This document shows positions 1-6,965 of a DNA stretch of 8,887 nucleotides, piece by piece. The DNA is from Deltaproteobacteria bacterium. GTDB taxonomy: Bacteria; Desulfobacterota; Desulfobacteria; Desulfobacterales; B30-G6. Positions within the stretch are counted from its first letter, which is position 1, and each line of letters starts with the position of its first letter. The stretch spans positions 1 to 8,887 of the forward strand of contig QMMS01000190.1 of assembly GCA_003647375.1 (NCBI GenBank), written 5' to 3'. The position numbers were made by a program, and so were the translations under genes. The notes under the pieces are model-generated. The model was not told where the DNA came from, ran no database searches, and saw only the letters and a list, made by a program, of their open reading frames with translations.

Positions 1-1
1 C

Positions 2-238
2 CCGGATCTAAAAAAGATTCCGGGGTTACGTAAAATCGTGTTTAACACGGTGCGCCGTATTGTGCAGGGTGAAACCACTTTTTACCGGATTGCCGAACTG
101 CACTACGATGATATGCAGTCCTATGAAAATGCCATGAAGTGGCGGCAGGAGAATCCCGTTTCCGAGGAACAGAGTCCCAAAGGCAAAACCGATTTCAAAT
201 TCTACGTGATATGTGAAACAGAAGAAGTAATTGTCTAA
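2..238 (+). CDS. EthD-domain protein, C-terminal part (5' end outside window)
   Basis: The reading frame is open from the left edge to a TAA at 236-238, giving about 78 residues, so the true start lies upstream; the GTG at 38 is an internal Val codon rather than a convincing start. The translated piece has the pattern of the second half of an EthD-type dimeric alpha/beta-barrel (ferredoxin-like) domain: an early PGLRKIVFN strand, then FYRIAELHYDDMQSYENAM (strand, then helix), and a closing FYVICETEEVIV strand. EthD proteins are small and mostly uncharacterised. The founding member is needed for ethyl tert-butyl ether degradation, and others lie beside catabolic operons, so a substrate-handling accessory or isomerase-like role is possible here but cannot be assigned. 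The gene converges on the amidohydrolase gene and may belong to an upstream operon not shown. Confidence 0.68.
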   Translation, partial: PDLKKIPGLRKIVFNTVRRIVQGETTFYRIAELHYDDMQSYENAMKWRQENPVSEEQSPKGKTDFKFYVICETEEVIV

Positions 239-240
239 AC

Positions 241-278
241 ATTACCGGATTCCAGGTTGTAACCTAGAATCCGGTAAT
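241..278. terminator. Strong hairpin between convergent genes
   Basis: Directly after the stop codon at 238 lies a perfect 12-bp inverted repeat, ATTACCGGATTC (241-252) against GAATCCGGTAAT (267-278). Inside it, after one C/A mismatch, AGGT/ACCT (254-257/262-265) extends the stem to a short loop. Neither strand has an immediate T-tract; the first T-run on the + strand is at about 292-296. It sits between two convergent genes, so a bidirectional transcript end or RNA 3'-stabilising hairpin is the likely role. Confidence 0.6.
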
Positions 279-346
279 CCTAAAGCAATGCTCTTTTTGC
301 TCTGTTTCTAAGACGATGAGTTCTCCCAACGTTGCAGCTAAGGGGT

Positions 347-1888
347 TTATAAGCCGTCAACGCGGGAGTTCGTCATCATGAAGGGTTTTGGATCCACCTT
401 TTGGGTCCAACCATCATAATACTTTTTCACCTGTTCTTTGAGGGTGTCCATCGCCTTCGCCAGGGCCTTTTCCTGGTCCGATCTCGGCCGCGAAGCCGCT
501 TCGGCCAAACGCTCGCCCACGGCACCTTCATCGATGATCAAAACCTTTCCCGCTTTGACCACAACCTTTCCGTTCACCATAACTGTGTCCACATACCGCC
601 CTGCCCCGCGGTACATCAACGTGTCGATGGGGTCGTGGGACGGATCCACAAACGGAAATGCCATTGATTTGTAGTCGATCAGGGCCATGTCGGCGAAAAG
701 GCCGGGTTCAAGCCTGCCAATCTGGTTTTCGAACCCGAGCAGTTTGGCGTTGTTTGTGGTCGTCATTTGAAAAACCTGGCGGGCAGTCATATGCGGCGAG
801 TCTAGCTCAAGAGACGGCAATCGGTTAAGAAGGTAGCAGACCTTCATCTCCTGTATCATGTCATCGTCGTCATTGATGGACTTGCCGTCGATTCCCAAAC
901 CGACCAGTACACCGGCCTTCAGCATGTGAAACGCCGGTGAAACCCCGTTTCTCACACGCAGGTTGCACGAGGGGTGATGGGTCACCGCCGCACCGCTTTT
1001 CGCGAGTAGCTTGATGTCATCCTCGGTGGGCCAGACACAATGCCCGATGACCACGCCCTTACCGAGAAATCCGATATCGTACATGTGCTGAACAAGGGTT
1101 TTCTTTAGAAATTCGAGCCCGTATATTTTTTGGAAGATCGATTGAACGGCATGAACATGAATCGGCACATTCAGCTTTTTTGCAGCGCTGCGAACATCCA
1201 GAAGCAGTTCGTCCGTGCACCATTGCGGGGCCAGGGGCCCAAACCCGATACGGGTCATATCCGTGTTGTGCTGCGCATGAAGGTGGTTTACCACATCGAC
1301 AAAATTGTCGGCAGACAACGATCCTACCGGCGGCGGAGTGGTCAACACCTTGCGCAGCTCATCGGGCAGCTCCGTTAAAAAGGCGGTGTTGTCTCCGTAA
1401 ATAAAGGGATTGTCGTTGCGGACGCCAGGATTGAATTGCACGCGGATACCTGCGTCTCGGTAGGCTCGCAGCCCTTCATCGAATTCCTGCTCGAAATCTG
1501 CCGGATTTTTCAGCAGATGATTGTGCATGGTGGTCGTCACGCCACATTTTAAAAGTCTTATCGCGGAAAGCGATAGATCATCATAGGTTGCCACCGGCAC
1601 ATATTTACGGGTATCGAAAAGCCAGGACTCCAGGGTGTTATCCAAAGCCCCCCTTTGAAAATCCGACAGTCCTCGGCCATGCCCATGACCATTGATCAAA
1701 CCCGGTATGAGCAGAAAATCATCCCCACCGATGATGTCGGCGTCTGGATATTGGGTGACCAACTCTTTAAAGCTTCCAACTGCCTCGATTTTTTCACCCG
1801 CCACGGCAACAGCGCCATCCAGAATCGCGGGTTGGTCGTGAGCGGGGACCACCCGGCCAGCCCGCACGATGGTTACAGCATTCGGCAT
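347..1888 (-). CDS. Amidohydrolase, ATZ/TRZ/cytosine-deaminase-like (metal-dependent deaminase or hydrolase)
   Basis: A 513-residue cytoplasmic enzyme of the amidohydrolase superfamily, mononuclear-metal subtype typical of hydrolytic deaminases and chlorohydrolases (SsnA/AtzA/TrzN/MtaD-like). Visible metal and catalytic motifs are H68-x-H70 in GLINGHGHG, H246 in PIHVHAVQ, H283 in VVIGHCVWP and D334 in GLGIDG followed by NDDDDM, with THHPSCN at 304-310. A small N-terminal beta-domain strand set (GRVVPAHD) and a C-terminal return to it (YVDTVMVNGKVVVKAGKVL) flank the barrel. The ATG start is supported by AGGAGG at 1898-1903 (antisense), 9 nt upstream. Length is somewhat above the usual 440-480 because of a Lys/Asp-rich C-terminal helix extension (about 470-513). 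It is transcribed divergently from the hydratase/lyase operon, suggesting it feeds that pathway by deaminating or ring-opening an N-containing substrate. The actual substrate cannot be read from sequence. Confidence 0.85.
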   Translation of the reverse strand: MPNAVTIVRAGRVVPAHDQPAILDGAVAVAGEKIEAVGSFKELVTQYPDADIIGGDDFLLIPGLINGHGHGRGLSDFQRGALDNTLESWLFDTRKYVPVATYDDLSLSAIRLLKCGVTTTMHNHLLKNPADFEQEFDEGLRAYRDAGIRVQFNPGVRNDNPFIYGDNTAFLTELPDELRKVLTTPPPVGSLSADNFVDVVNHLHAQHNTDMTRIGFGPLAPQWCTDELLLDVRSAAKKLNVPIHVHAVQSIFQKIYGLEFLKKTLVQHMYDIGFLGKGVVIGHCVWPTEDDIKLLAKSGAAVTHHPSCNLRVRNGVSPAFHMLKAGVLVGLGIDGKSINDDDDMIQEMKVCYLLNRLPSLELDSPHMTARQVFQMTTTNNAKLLGFENQIGRLEPGLFADMALIDYKSMAFPFVDPSHDPIDTLMYRGAGRYVDTVMVNGKVVVKAGKVLIIDEGAVGERLAEAASRPRSDQEKALAKAMDTLKEQVKKYYDGWTQKVDPKPFMMTNSRVDGL

Positions 1889-1937
1889 TTTTTAATTCCT
1901 CCTTTTATAAGCATTGAGAATATTGATGATTGATTTA

Positions 1938-1967
1938 ATTATAATTTCAAATAGTTATTCTTGACCA
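1938..1967 (-). promoter_or_regulatory. Candidate promoter of the amidohydrolase gene
   Basis: On the minus strand TATAAT (1943-1938) lies 18 nt downstream of TGGTCA (1967-1962), a 4/6 match to the -35 consensus. Transcription would start near 1931, leaving a leader of about 40 nt that includes the AGGAGG ribosome site. The -10 box is perfect, but the region is very AT-rich, so chance matches are likely. An inverted repeat TTGAC (1961-1965)/GTCAA (1982-1986) overlaps the -35 side and could be an operator. Confidence 0.4.
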
Positions 1968-2023
1968 CCATTGATTCTACAGTCAAAACCAGCCCGAAAC
2001 CGGTTGTTGGATCATAAAATGGG

Positions 2024-2052
2024 TTGACATAAATCAGTCTAATAGTTATAAC
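2024..2052 (+). promoter_or_regulatory. Sigma70-type promoter of the lyase/hydratase/CoA-transferase operon
   Basis: TTGACA (2024-2029), a 17-nt spacer and TATAAC (2047-2052) make an almost consensus sigma70 promoter. Transcription would start near 2059. A strong promoter of this kind, divergent from the amidohydrolase gene, suggests control by repression, for which the GntR protein encoded at 6180-6944 is the only candidate in the window. If the start is near 2059, the in-frame ATG at 2076 would have a leader of only about 17 nt without a ribosome site. Confidence 0.65.
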
Positions 2053-2111
2053 ATCAATACATTTAATATTGGCCCATGCATTGCACACTCCAATACGAAA
2101 AGCAAGCAAAT

Positions 2112-3035
2112 ATGAAATCCTATCCCCAAAATATTATCATTGAAGAGCAGGGTTTACGTGACGGTTTGCAAAGTGAAACGCTCTTTCTGCCGACCGACAA
2201 AAAACTTGAACTGATCCGCGCTGTTGCCGATGCCGGGTTAAAACGAATCCAAGTGACCTCGTTTGTGCACCCCAAGCTGGTTCCACAGATGGCTGATGCG
2301 GAGGACATTTGCAAAGGCCTGGACAAACGTAGTGATGTTCTCTACAGCGCACTGGTATTGAACACCAAAGGCCTTGAACGTGCAGCCAACGCGGGCCTCA
2401 AGCATGTAGCCGCCTCCATTTCCGCCAGTGACACCCACAGCCGCAAAAATGCCAATGCGTCGCTGCCCGAAGCCAGAAAACGCATTGCGGAAATGATACA
2501 AACCGGCCAAGCGCTTGGCCTGACGATTCGCGGTGGTTTACAGTGTGTTTTCGGCTGCCGGTTCGAAGGCCGAATCGATCCGGATGTCGTGTTCGACATG
2601 ATCAAAGAACAGCTGGATCTTGGTGTGGAAGAGGTCGCCCTGGCGGACTCCACCGGTATGGCCAACCCCTCTGCCATTCAGGATATCTCGGGCAGGGTCA
2701 TCGAACTCGCCGAAGGTAGGCCTGTATGTCTGCACCTGCACGACACCGAAGGTAAAGGCCTTGCAAATGCACTGGCCGCCATTCAAATCGGTGTTACCCA
2801 TTTTGATACAGCCTTCGGCGGCACGGGCGGATGCCCTTTTATTAAGGGTGCCTCGGGCAATATTTCGACCGAAGATCTGGCCTTCATGGTCGGGCAAATG
2901 GGAATTGAAACCGGTATCGATATAGAGAAAATCGCCGCGATCAGCCGGTCTTTAGAAGCATTTTTCAGCAAGTCATTCTCAGGAAAAATACATAGGGTCA
3001 TCGATCGCAAAGACATTCAGGTGTGTGCGAATTAG
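2112..3035 (+). CDS. HMG-CoA lyase-like enzyme (DRE-TIM metallolyase)
   Basis: A 307-residue TIM-barrel lyase of the HMGL-like family, which cleaves 3-hydroxy-3-methylglutaryl-CoA or related tertiary hydroxyacyl-CoAs using a divalent metal. Visible motifs: R16-D17 in RDGLQ, SFVHPKLVPQM at 50-60, D179 in LADSTG, metal ligands H208 and H210 in LHLHDTEG, the active-site loop Cys C241 in GGTGGCPF, N250 in GASGN and E254-D255. Two departures from classical HMG-CoA lyase: EEQGLRDGLQ replaces E-x-GPRDGLQ, and Q47 (RIQVTSF) stands where the human enzyme has conserved Glu72. These suggest a paralogue with another substrate. An upstream in-frame ATG at 2076 adds 12 residues not expected for the family. 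ATG 2112 places IIIEEQGLRDG at the normal distance, so I prefer it, although neither start has a clear Shine-Dalgarno. It is the first gene of a four-gene operon. Confidence 0.85.
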   Translation: MKSYPQNIIIEEQGLRDGLQSETLFLPTDKKLELIRAVADAGLKRIQVTSFVHPKLVPQMADAEDICKGLDKRSDVLYSALVLNTKGLERAANAGLKHVAASISASDTHSRKNANASLPEARKRIAEMIQTGQALGLTIRGGLQCVFGCRFEGRIDPDVVFDMIKEQLDLGVEEVALADSTGMANPSAIQDISGRVIELAEGRPVCLHLHDTEGKGLANALAAIQIGVTHFDTAFGGTGGCPFIKGASGNISTEDLAFMVGQMGIETGIDIEKIAAISRSLEAFFSKSFSGKIHRVIDRKDIQVCAN

Positions 3036-3123
3036 CAACCGATCCTATAAACTTGAGACCCTTTTATGAACAGGTTTCTTTCAACGCTTCCGGCATCCCC
3101 AGAATAGGTGGTCACTTTATATC

Positions 3124-4362
3124 ATGGGTCAAACCATAGTTGAAAAAATAATCTCATGCCATTCGGGCAAAAAAGTGTATCAGAACGATCTCGTTGTTGC
3201 CGAAGTAGATGCGGCCATGGCGTCCGATACCACCGCCCCCCTGGCGATCCAAGCCTTCAAATCCATGGGCGGCAAACGTGTATGGGATCCGAAACGCTGT
3301 ATTTTGATCATCGACCACGCCGCACCGGCGCCCAATGAACGCATCGCTAATCTGCACCTCATGATGCGTGAGTTCGCCCGTGAACAAAAATGCATTTTCT
3401 TTGAAGCCGGTATCGGTATTTGTCATCAGTTAATGATTGAAAAAAATATCGTCCGTCCCGGCCAGATCATCACCGGAGCGGATTCGCATTCTACCTGCTA
3501 CGGTGCGGTGGGCGCCCTGGGAACAGGTGTCGGCTCCACCGATCTGGCTGCTGTGTTCCTCACCGGCAAAATCTGGCTTAAAGTTCCCCAGACCATAAAA
3601 ATAGAAATTCAAGGACCCATTCCCGTTGGTATTCAGAGCAAAGACCTGATGCTCAATGTGTTGCGGGAAACAGGGATTGCCGGCGCTACCTACCAATCTA
3701 TGGAGTTGTGTGGTTCAGCCATCTCCCACTTGTCGCTTGCCGGTCGGACCACCATGGCGAATATGATGATCGAGGCAGGCGCCAAGACAGGATTTGTGCA
3801 CCCCGACAATCTCGACCTGCCTTATGCGTTCACCCCTGTTCTGCCGGATCCGGATGCTGTCTACCAGAGGGAAATAACCTTGGATGCATCAGCAATGCAG
3901 CCAATGGTCAGTAAACCGCATTCCCCCGACAATGTGGTGCCGGTGATGGAGTTGGAGGGCAGGAAGGTTGACTACGCGTTTATCGGCACATGCGTCAACG
4001 GCAGATTGGAGGATCTTCACGTGGCCGCCCGCATATTGAAGGGCACCAGGGTGCACCCGGATACAAGGTTGGTCATTGGCCCGGCATCCAGACAGGTTTT
4101 TCTGGATGGTGTCAACGATGGCACGGTTGAAATTCTCACCAGCGCAGGCGCCACATTTATCCCGCCGGGATGCGGCCCGTGTGTGGGGACTCACAGCGGC
4201 GTACCCGGCAACAATGAGGTGGTCATTTCCGCCGGCAACCGTAATTTCAAAGGTCGCATGGGCAACCCGAATGCACGCATCTATCTGGCATCCCCGGCGA
4301 CCGTGGCCGCATCTGCCCGGGAAGGCAGAATTGCCAATCCCCTTAAATATTTCCAATCGTAA
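3124..4362 (+). CDS. Aconitase-family hydratase, large subunit (LeuC/HacA/DmdA-like)
   Basis: A 412-residue catalytic large subunit of a two-subunit [4Fe-4S] hydro-lyase, of the shorter type 2 (archaeal/clostridial) LeuC class, which is about 415-420 residues rather than the roughly 465 of E. coli LeuC. The three cluster ligands are visible: C290 in FIGTCVNGRLEDL and C350/C353 in PPGCGPCVG. Other family blocks are GADSHSTCYGAVGALGTGVGSTDLA (118-142), ASDTTAPLAIQAF (33-45) and NRNFKGRMGNPNARIYLASP (372-391). AGGTGG at 3106-3111 lies 12 nt before the ATG. The signature CTNGR is CVNGR here. The family covers isopropylmalate isomerase, homoaconitase, citraconate hydratase and dimethylmaleate hydratase; the neighbours (no leuA or leuB, but a lyase and a CoA-transferase) point to catabolic hydration of an unsaturated dicarboxylate rather than leucine synthesis. 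Confidence 0.9.
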   Translation: MGQTIVEKIISCHSGKKVYQNDLVVAEVDAAMASDTTAPLAIQAFKSMGGKRVWDPKRCILIIDHAAPAPNERIANLHLMMREFAREQKCIFFEAGIGICHQLMIEKNIVRPGQIITGADSHSTCYGAVGALGTGVGSTDLAAVFLTGKIWLKVPQTIKIEIQGPIPVGIQSKDLMLNVLRETGIAGATYQSMELCGSAISHLSLAGRTTMANMMIEAGAKTGFVHPDNLDLPYAFTPVLPDPDAVYQREITLDASAMQPMVSKPHSPDNVVPVMELEGRKVDYAFIGTCVNGRLEDLHVAARILKGTRVHPDTRLVIGPASRQVFLDGVNDGTVEILTSAGATFIPPGCGPCVGTHSGVPGNNEVVISAGNRNFKGRMGNPNARIYLASPATVAASAREGRIANPLKYFQS

Positions 4363-4373
4363 CCAAGGATTCC

Positions 4374-4877
4374 ATGAACGATACCACCCTAAAAGGAAAG
4401 GCCCACGTTTACGGCGACAATATCGATACAGATGCCATCATTCCGGGGAAATATACAAAAACCATGGAACTGCAGACATTTGCCGACCATGTGCTGGAGG
4501 ACCTGGACCCGGCTTTTAAAACCAAAGTGCGGGCAGGCGATATCCTGGTTGCCGGAGACAATTTCGGTTGCGGTTCATCCCGCGAGCAGGCACCCCTGGC
4601 CCTCAAAGTTGCCGGTGTTTCAGCCGTGGTGGCCAGGTATTTTGCGCGCATTTTTTTCCGTAACGCGGTTAATATCGGGCTACCGGCACTGGAAATCAGG
4701 GAGCATGATATTGCGCCGGACGATGAACTGGAAATTGATTTAAAATCCGGCACCGTGAAGAACCTGACCCGGAACGTACAGTATCTTGCCAGCCCGATGC
4801 CACAAACCATGATCGAAATTCTTATAGAGGGTGGATTGGTCAACTACCTCAAAAGATACGGTGATTATCACCTGTAG
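4374..4877 (+). CDS. Aconitase-family hydratase, small subunit (LeuD/DmdB-like)
   Basis: A 167-residue swivel-domain subunit that pairs with the product of 3124-4362, whose stop is 11 nt upstream; AAGGA at 4365-4369 precedes the ATG. Family blocks: GDNIDTDAIIPGKY (14-27) and GDNFGCGSSREQAPLAL (61-77), the latter supplying the serines and arginine that bind substrate carboxylates. The length matches type 2 LeuD proteins (about 160-170). The short loop after the first block reads YTKT (27-30). In characterised archaeal enzymes this loop determines specificity, with YLRT for isopropylmalate isomerase and YLV-type for homoaconitase. YTKT is therefore evidence against a plain leucine-pathway role, and as far as I remember is the type seen in catabolic hydratases such as dimethylmaleate hydratase. 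Substrate remains unproven. Confidence 0.9.
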   Translation: MNDTTLKGKAHVYGDNIDTDAIIPGKYTKTMELQTFADHVLEDLDPAFKTKVRAGDILVAGDNFGCGSSREQAPLALKVAGVSAVVARYFARIFFRNAVNIGLPALEIREHDIAPDDELEIDLKSGTVKNLTRNVQYLASPMPQTMIEILIEGGLVNYLKRYGDYHL

Positions 4878-4936
4878 AGACTACATTTCTTTAGATATGT
4901 TTAGGCACACTCAGTTCGGTTCCATGTTGATTTGCA

Positions 4937-4944
4937 AAAGGGGG
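4937..4944 (+). promoter_or_regulatory. Ribosome binding site fixing the CoA-transferase start
   Basis: AAAGGGGG lies 8 nt before ATG 4953. It falls inside the longer open frame that begins at TTG 4932, so it marks 4953 as the real start and removes 7 spurious residues. Confidence 0.75.
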
Positions 4945-4952
4945 TTTACATC

Positions 4953-6155
4953 ATGAATAGTGCAGAAAAGAATCTTCCGCTGGCGGGCATCAAGGTGTTG
5001 GCATTTACACATGCAGTGATGGGGCCAGCGGCAGGGCTCATTTTGGCTGACTTGGGCGCAGATGTTATCCATATCGAGCCGACATCCGGTGATACGACCC
5101 GGCGTCTGAAAGGATTCGGAATCGGATACTTTCCCTTCTTCAACCGCAACAAAAAATCCCTTGCCGTTGATCTCAAAGTACCCGAAGGTAAGGAGATCAT
5201 TTTCAAGTTAGTCGAGACCACCGACATCGTGCTGGAAAACTTTGGGCCGGGAACCATCGAACGCATGGGGTATGGATATGACGCGTTGAAAAAAATCAAC
5301 CCCCGCCTGATCTATGTGTCTTTGAAAGGTTTTTTGCCCGGCCCCTACGAATATCGTGTCGCCATGGACGAGGTTGTTCAGATGATGGGGGGCCTGGCTT
5401 ACATGACGGGACCCCCGGGGCAGCCGCTGCGCGCCGGCACTTCGATCATCGACATCACCGGTGGTATGTTTGGTGCTATAGGCGCAATTACCGCACTTTA
5501 TGAGCGCGAACAGACCGGCAAAGGGACCTACATCAAAGGGGCCCTGTTTGAAACCACAGCTTTTATCATGGGCCAGCACATGGCCTATGCTGCTCTGACC
5601 GAAGGGCCTGTTCCCCCCATGCCTGCCAGAGTCAGTGCCTGGTCGGTTTATAAACTTTTTGATACTAAAGATGGGGAACAGGTTTTTATCGGCATCATCA
5701 GCGAAAGACACTGGCAGAAATTTTGCGAAGCATTTGATCGCCGTGATTGGCTTAAGGATCAAAGACTGGAGACCAACAACAAACGGATCCAGGAAAGGAA
5801 TTGGTTTCTGCCGGAAGTGGAAAAAATGATTCAGCAGTTCACCAAAGAAGAAGCCATCAAGATCTGCGATCAAGCAGGCATCTGTTTTGCCCCGATCGCC
5901 TGTCCGGAAGATCTCTTCGACGATCCCCAGCTGAACCAGGGGAAGTATGGATTAATGGATACCGTATTTCCCAGCGGCGAGAAAACAAAAATGCCGCGGA
6001 TTCCGCTTCAATTCGGATCTTATGACTTGAAAAAGCGCAACGATCCCCCGGCAGCCATTGGTGCAGACACCAGAGAATTGCTCGAAATCTTGGGATATGA
6101 TGAGGCTGAAATCAGCCAACTGGCAGAAAATAAGATCGTGACCCTTGGAGACTGA
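4953..6155 (+). CDS. CaiB/BaiF family III CoA-transferase
   Basis: A 400-residue family III CoA-transferase, an intertwined-dimer enzyme moving CoA from an acyl-CoA donor to a carboxylic acid through an aspartyl-CoA thioester. Visible features: N-terminal LAGIKVLAFTHAVMGPAAG with LADLGADVIHIEP (31-43), NRNKKSLAVDLK (64-75), VLENFGPGTIERMG (93-106), and the catalytic Asp, D167 in AGTSIIDITGGMFG. The C-terminal domain carries the usual small-domain pattern ending in GADTRELLEILGYDEAEI. The start at 4953 is set by AAAGGGGG. It is the last gene of the operon, 75 nt after the hydratase small subunit, so it probably activates the hydroxy acid made by the hydratase for the HMGL-like lyase. Known family members handle HMG, glutarate and itaconate (human SUGCT), succinate/malate, citramalate, carnitine and oxalate; specificity cannot be predicted here. 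Confidence 0.9.
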   Translation: MNSAEKNLPLAGIKVLAFTHAVMGPAAGLILADLGADVIHIEPTSGDTTRRLKGFGIGYFPFFNRNKKSLAVDLKVPEGKEIIFKLVETTDIVLENFGPGTIERMGYGYDALKKINPRLIYVSLKGFLPGPYEYRVAMDEVVQMMGGLAYMTGPPGQPLRAGTSIIDITGGMFGAIGAITALYEREQTGKGTYIKGALFETTAFIMGQHMAYAALTEGPVPPMPARVSAWSVYKLFDTKDGEQVFIGIISERHWQKFCEAFDRRDWLKDQRLETNNKRIQERNWFLPEVEKMIQQFTKEEAIKICDQAGICFAPIACPEDLFDDPQLNQGKYGLMDTVFPSGEKTKMPRIPLQFGSYDLKKRNDPPAAIGADTRELLEILGYDEAEISQLAENKIVTLGD

Positions 6156-6156
6156 C

Positions 6157-6169
6157 CCGCTAGAAGCGG
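6157..6169. terminator. Short hairpin between convergent operons
   Basis: Two bases after the CoA-transferase stop, CCGCT (6157-6161) and AGCGG (6165-6169) can form a 5-bp GC-rich stem with a 3-nt loop. No T-tract follows on either strand. Convergent genes end on both sides (6155 and 6180), so it may act as a weak shared transcript end, but it is a marginal structure. Confidence 0.3.
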
Positions 6170-6179
6170 CTTCAAAACC

Positions 6180-6944
6180 TTAGACAGCTCCCCAACCCCT
6201 GGATTTGTCGGTTTTTTTTCGTTTCAGCTTCATGGTATAGGCATACTTGTCGGCACGATACATAACCGTAACATATTCAACCGGGTTGTGCTTATCGTCG
6301 TAAACCGTGCGTTCCGTCTTGAGCAATGGATCCCCCACGCGGATTTCTAAAAGGGAGGCAACTTCGGGGTCGGCAATTGTGGCTTCAACAGTCTGGTCTG
6401 CCTCGATGGCCCTCACGCCTAAATCGTCTTCAAGAATCATCAGCATGGGTTTAGATTTCACGAGATCCATGGAAAGCTTTTTCCCGATGTGCGGTGGCAG
6501 GTAATTGAACACATGCGAAAAGGGTTTACCCTCTATGTTGCGAACTTTTTCAATGCGCAACACTTGCTCATCCTTTACACTCAAATGATCGCGGATATGG
6601 CCTGGAGGGTTGACCCATGTGCTATCAATGACCCTTATTTCCGTGCGTTTGCCCATCAACACCAGGTCTTCGATGGAACCGGTAAAGCGCGGGAGTTCGA
6701 GTGAATCCGCTTTTTCAGATATGAATGTTCCCCTACCCGGCTGACGAATCAAAAGCCCATCCTTTTCCAGCGATGAAAGTGCCTGGCGCACTGTGATTCG
6801 ACTGACTTTATATCCTCGGGCCAACGCATCTTCACTGGGCATGGGGATTTCCGGTGAAAAATCTCCAGACATGATTTTTTTTCGTAAAATTGTCTCCAGC
6901 TGATAATATAGCGGAATGGCCATATTTTTTAGCATCGTTTTCAA
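6180..6944 (-). CDS. GntR-family transcriptional regulator, HutC/UTRA subfamily
   Basis: A 254-residue ligand-responsive DNA-binding regulator. The N-terminal winged helix (about residues 10-77) shows IPLYYQLETILRKKI, MPSEDALARGYKVSRITVRQ and a wing GLLIRQPGRGTFI. The C-terminal part (about 90-240) is a UTRA effector domain, ending in the typical NPVEYVTVMYRADKYAYTMKL. A basic tail (KLKRKKTDKSRG) follows. The start is uncertain: TTG 6944 has GGGGTG (6955-6950) 5 nt upstream, whereas ATG 6935 lies 14 nt away from the same site and ATG 6923 would still keep the domain intact. It begins 21 nt downstream of the dihydropyrimidinase-like gene, so it is cotranscribed and probably autoregulates that operon, perhaps together with the hydratase/lyase operon. 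UTRA domains bind diverse small ligands such as urocanate, amino sugars or acyl chains; a pathway intermediate is a reasonable guess. Confidence 0.9.
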   Translation of the reverse strand: MKTMLKNMAIPLYYQLETILRKKIMSGDFSPEIPMPSEDALARGYKVSRITVRQALSSLEKDGLLIRQPGRGTFISEKADSLELPRFTGSIEDLVLMGKRTEIRVIDSTWVNPPGHIRDHLSVKDEQVLRIEKVRNIEGKPFSHVFNYLPPHIGKKLSMDLVKSKPMLMILEDDLGVRAIEADQTVEATIADPEVASLLEIRVGDPLLKTERTVYDDKHNPVEYVTVMYRADKYAYTMKLKRKKTDKSRGWGAV

Positions 6945-6965
6945 CTTTTCACCCCAAAAATATAT

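Noticed and set aside
1..23. Imperfect inverted repeat CCCGGATCT/AGATTCCGGG at the left edge
   Set aside because: It lies within the coding sequence of the EthD-like gene, has an unpaired base, and is explained well enough by codons and chance.
2076..2111. N-terminal extension of the HMGL-like protein from ATG 2076
   Set aside because: No ribosome site, only about 17 nt from the predicted transcription start, and the extra 12 residues are not typical of the family; ATG 2112 fits better.
3889..4356. 155-residue frame opposite the hydratase large subunit, and similar long antisense frames at 5208-5873 and 7491-8057
   Set aside because: They are shadows of strongly supported enzymes on the other strand and show no family motif or ribosome site of their own.
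3124..4877. Leucine-biosynthesis leuCD pair
   Set aside because: No leuA or leuB nearby, the loop is YTKT instead of YLRT, and the operon partners are a lyase and a CoA-transferase; gene symbols leuC/leuD were withheld.
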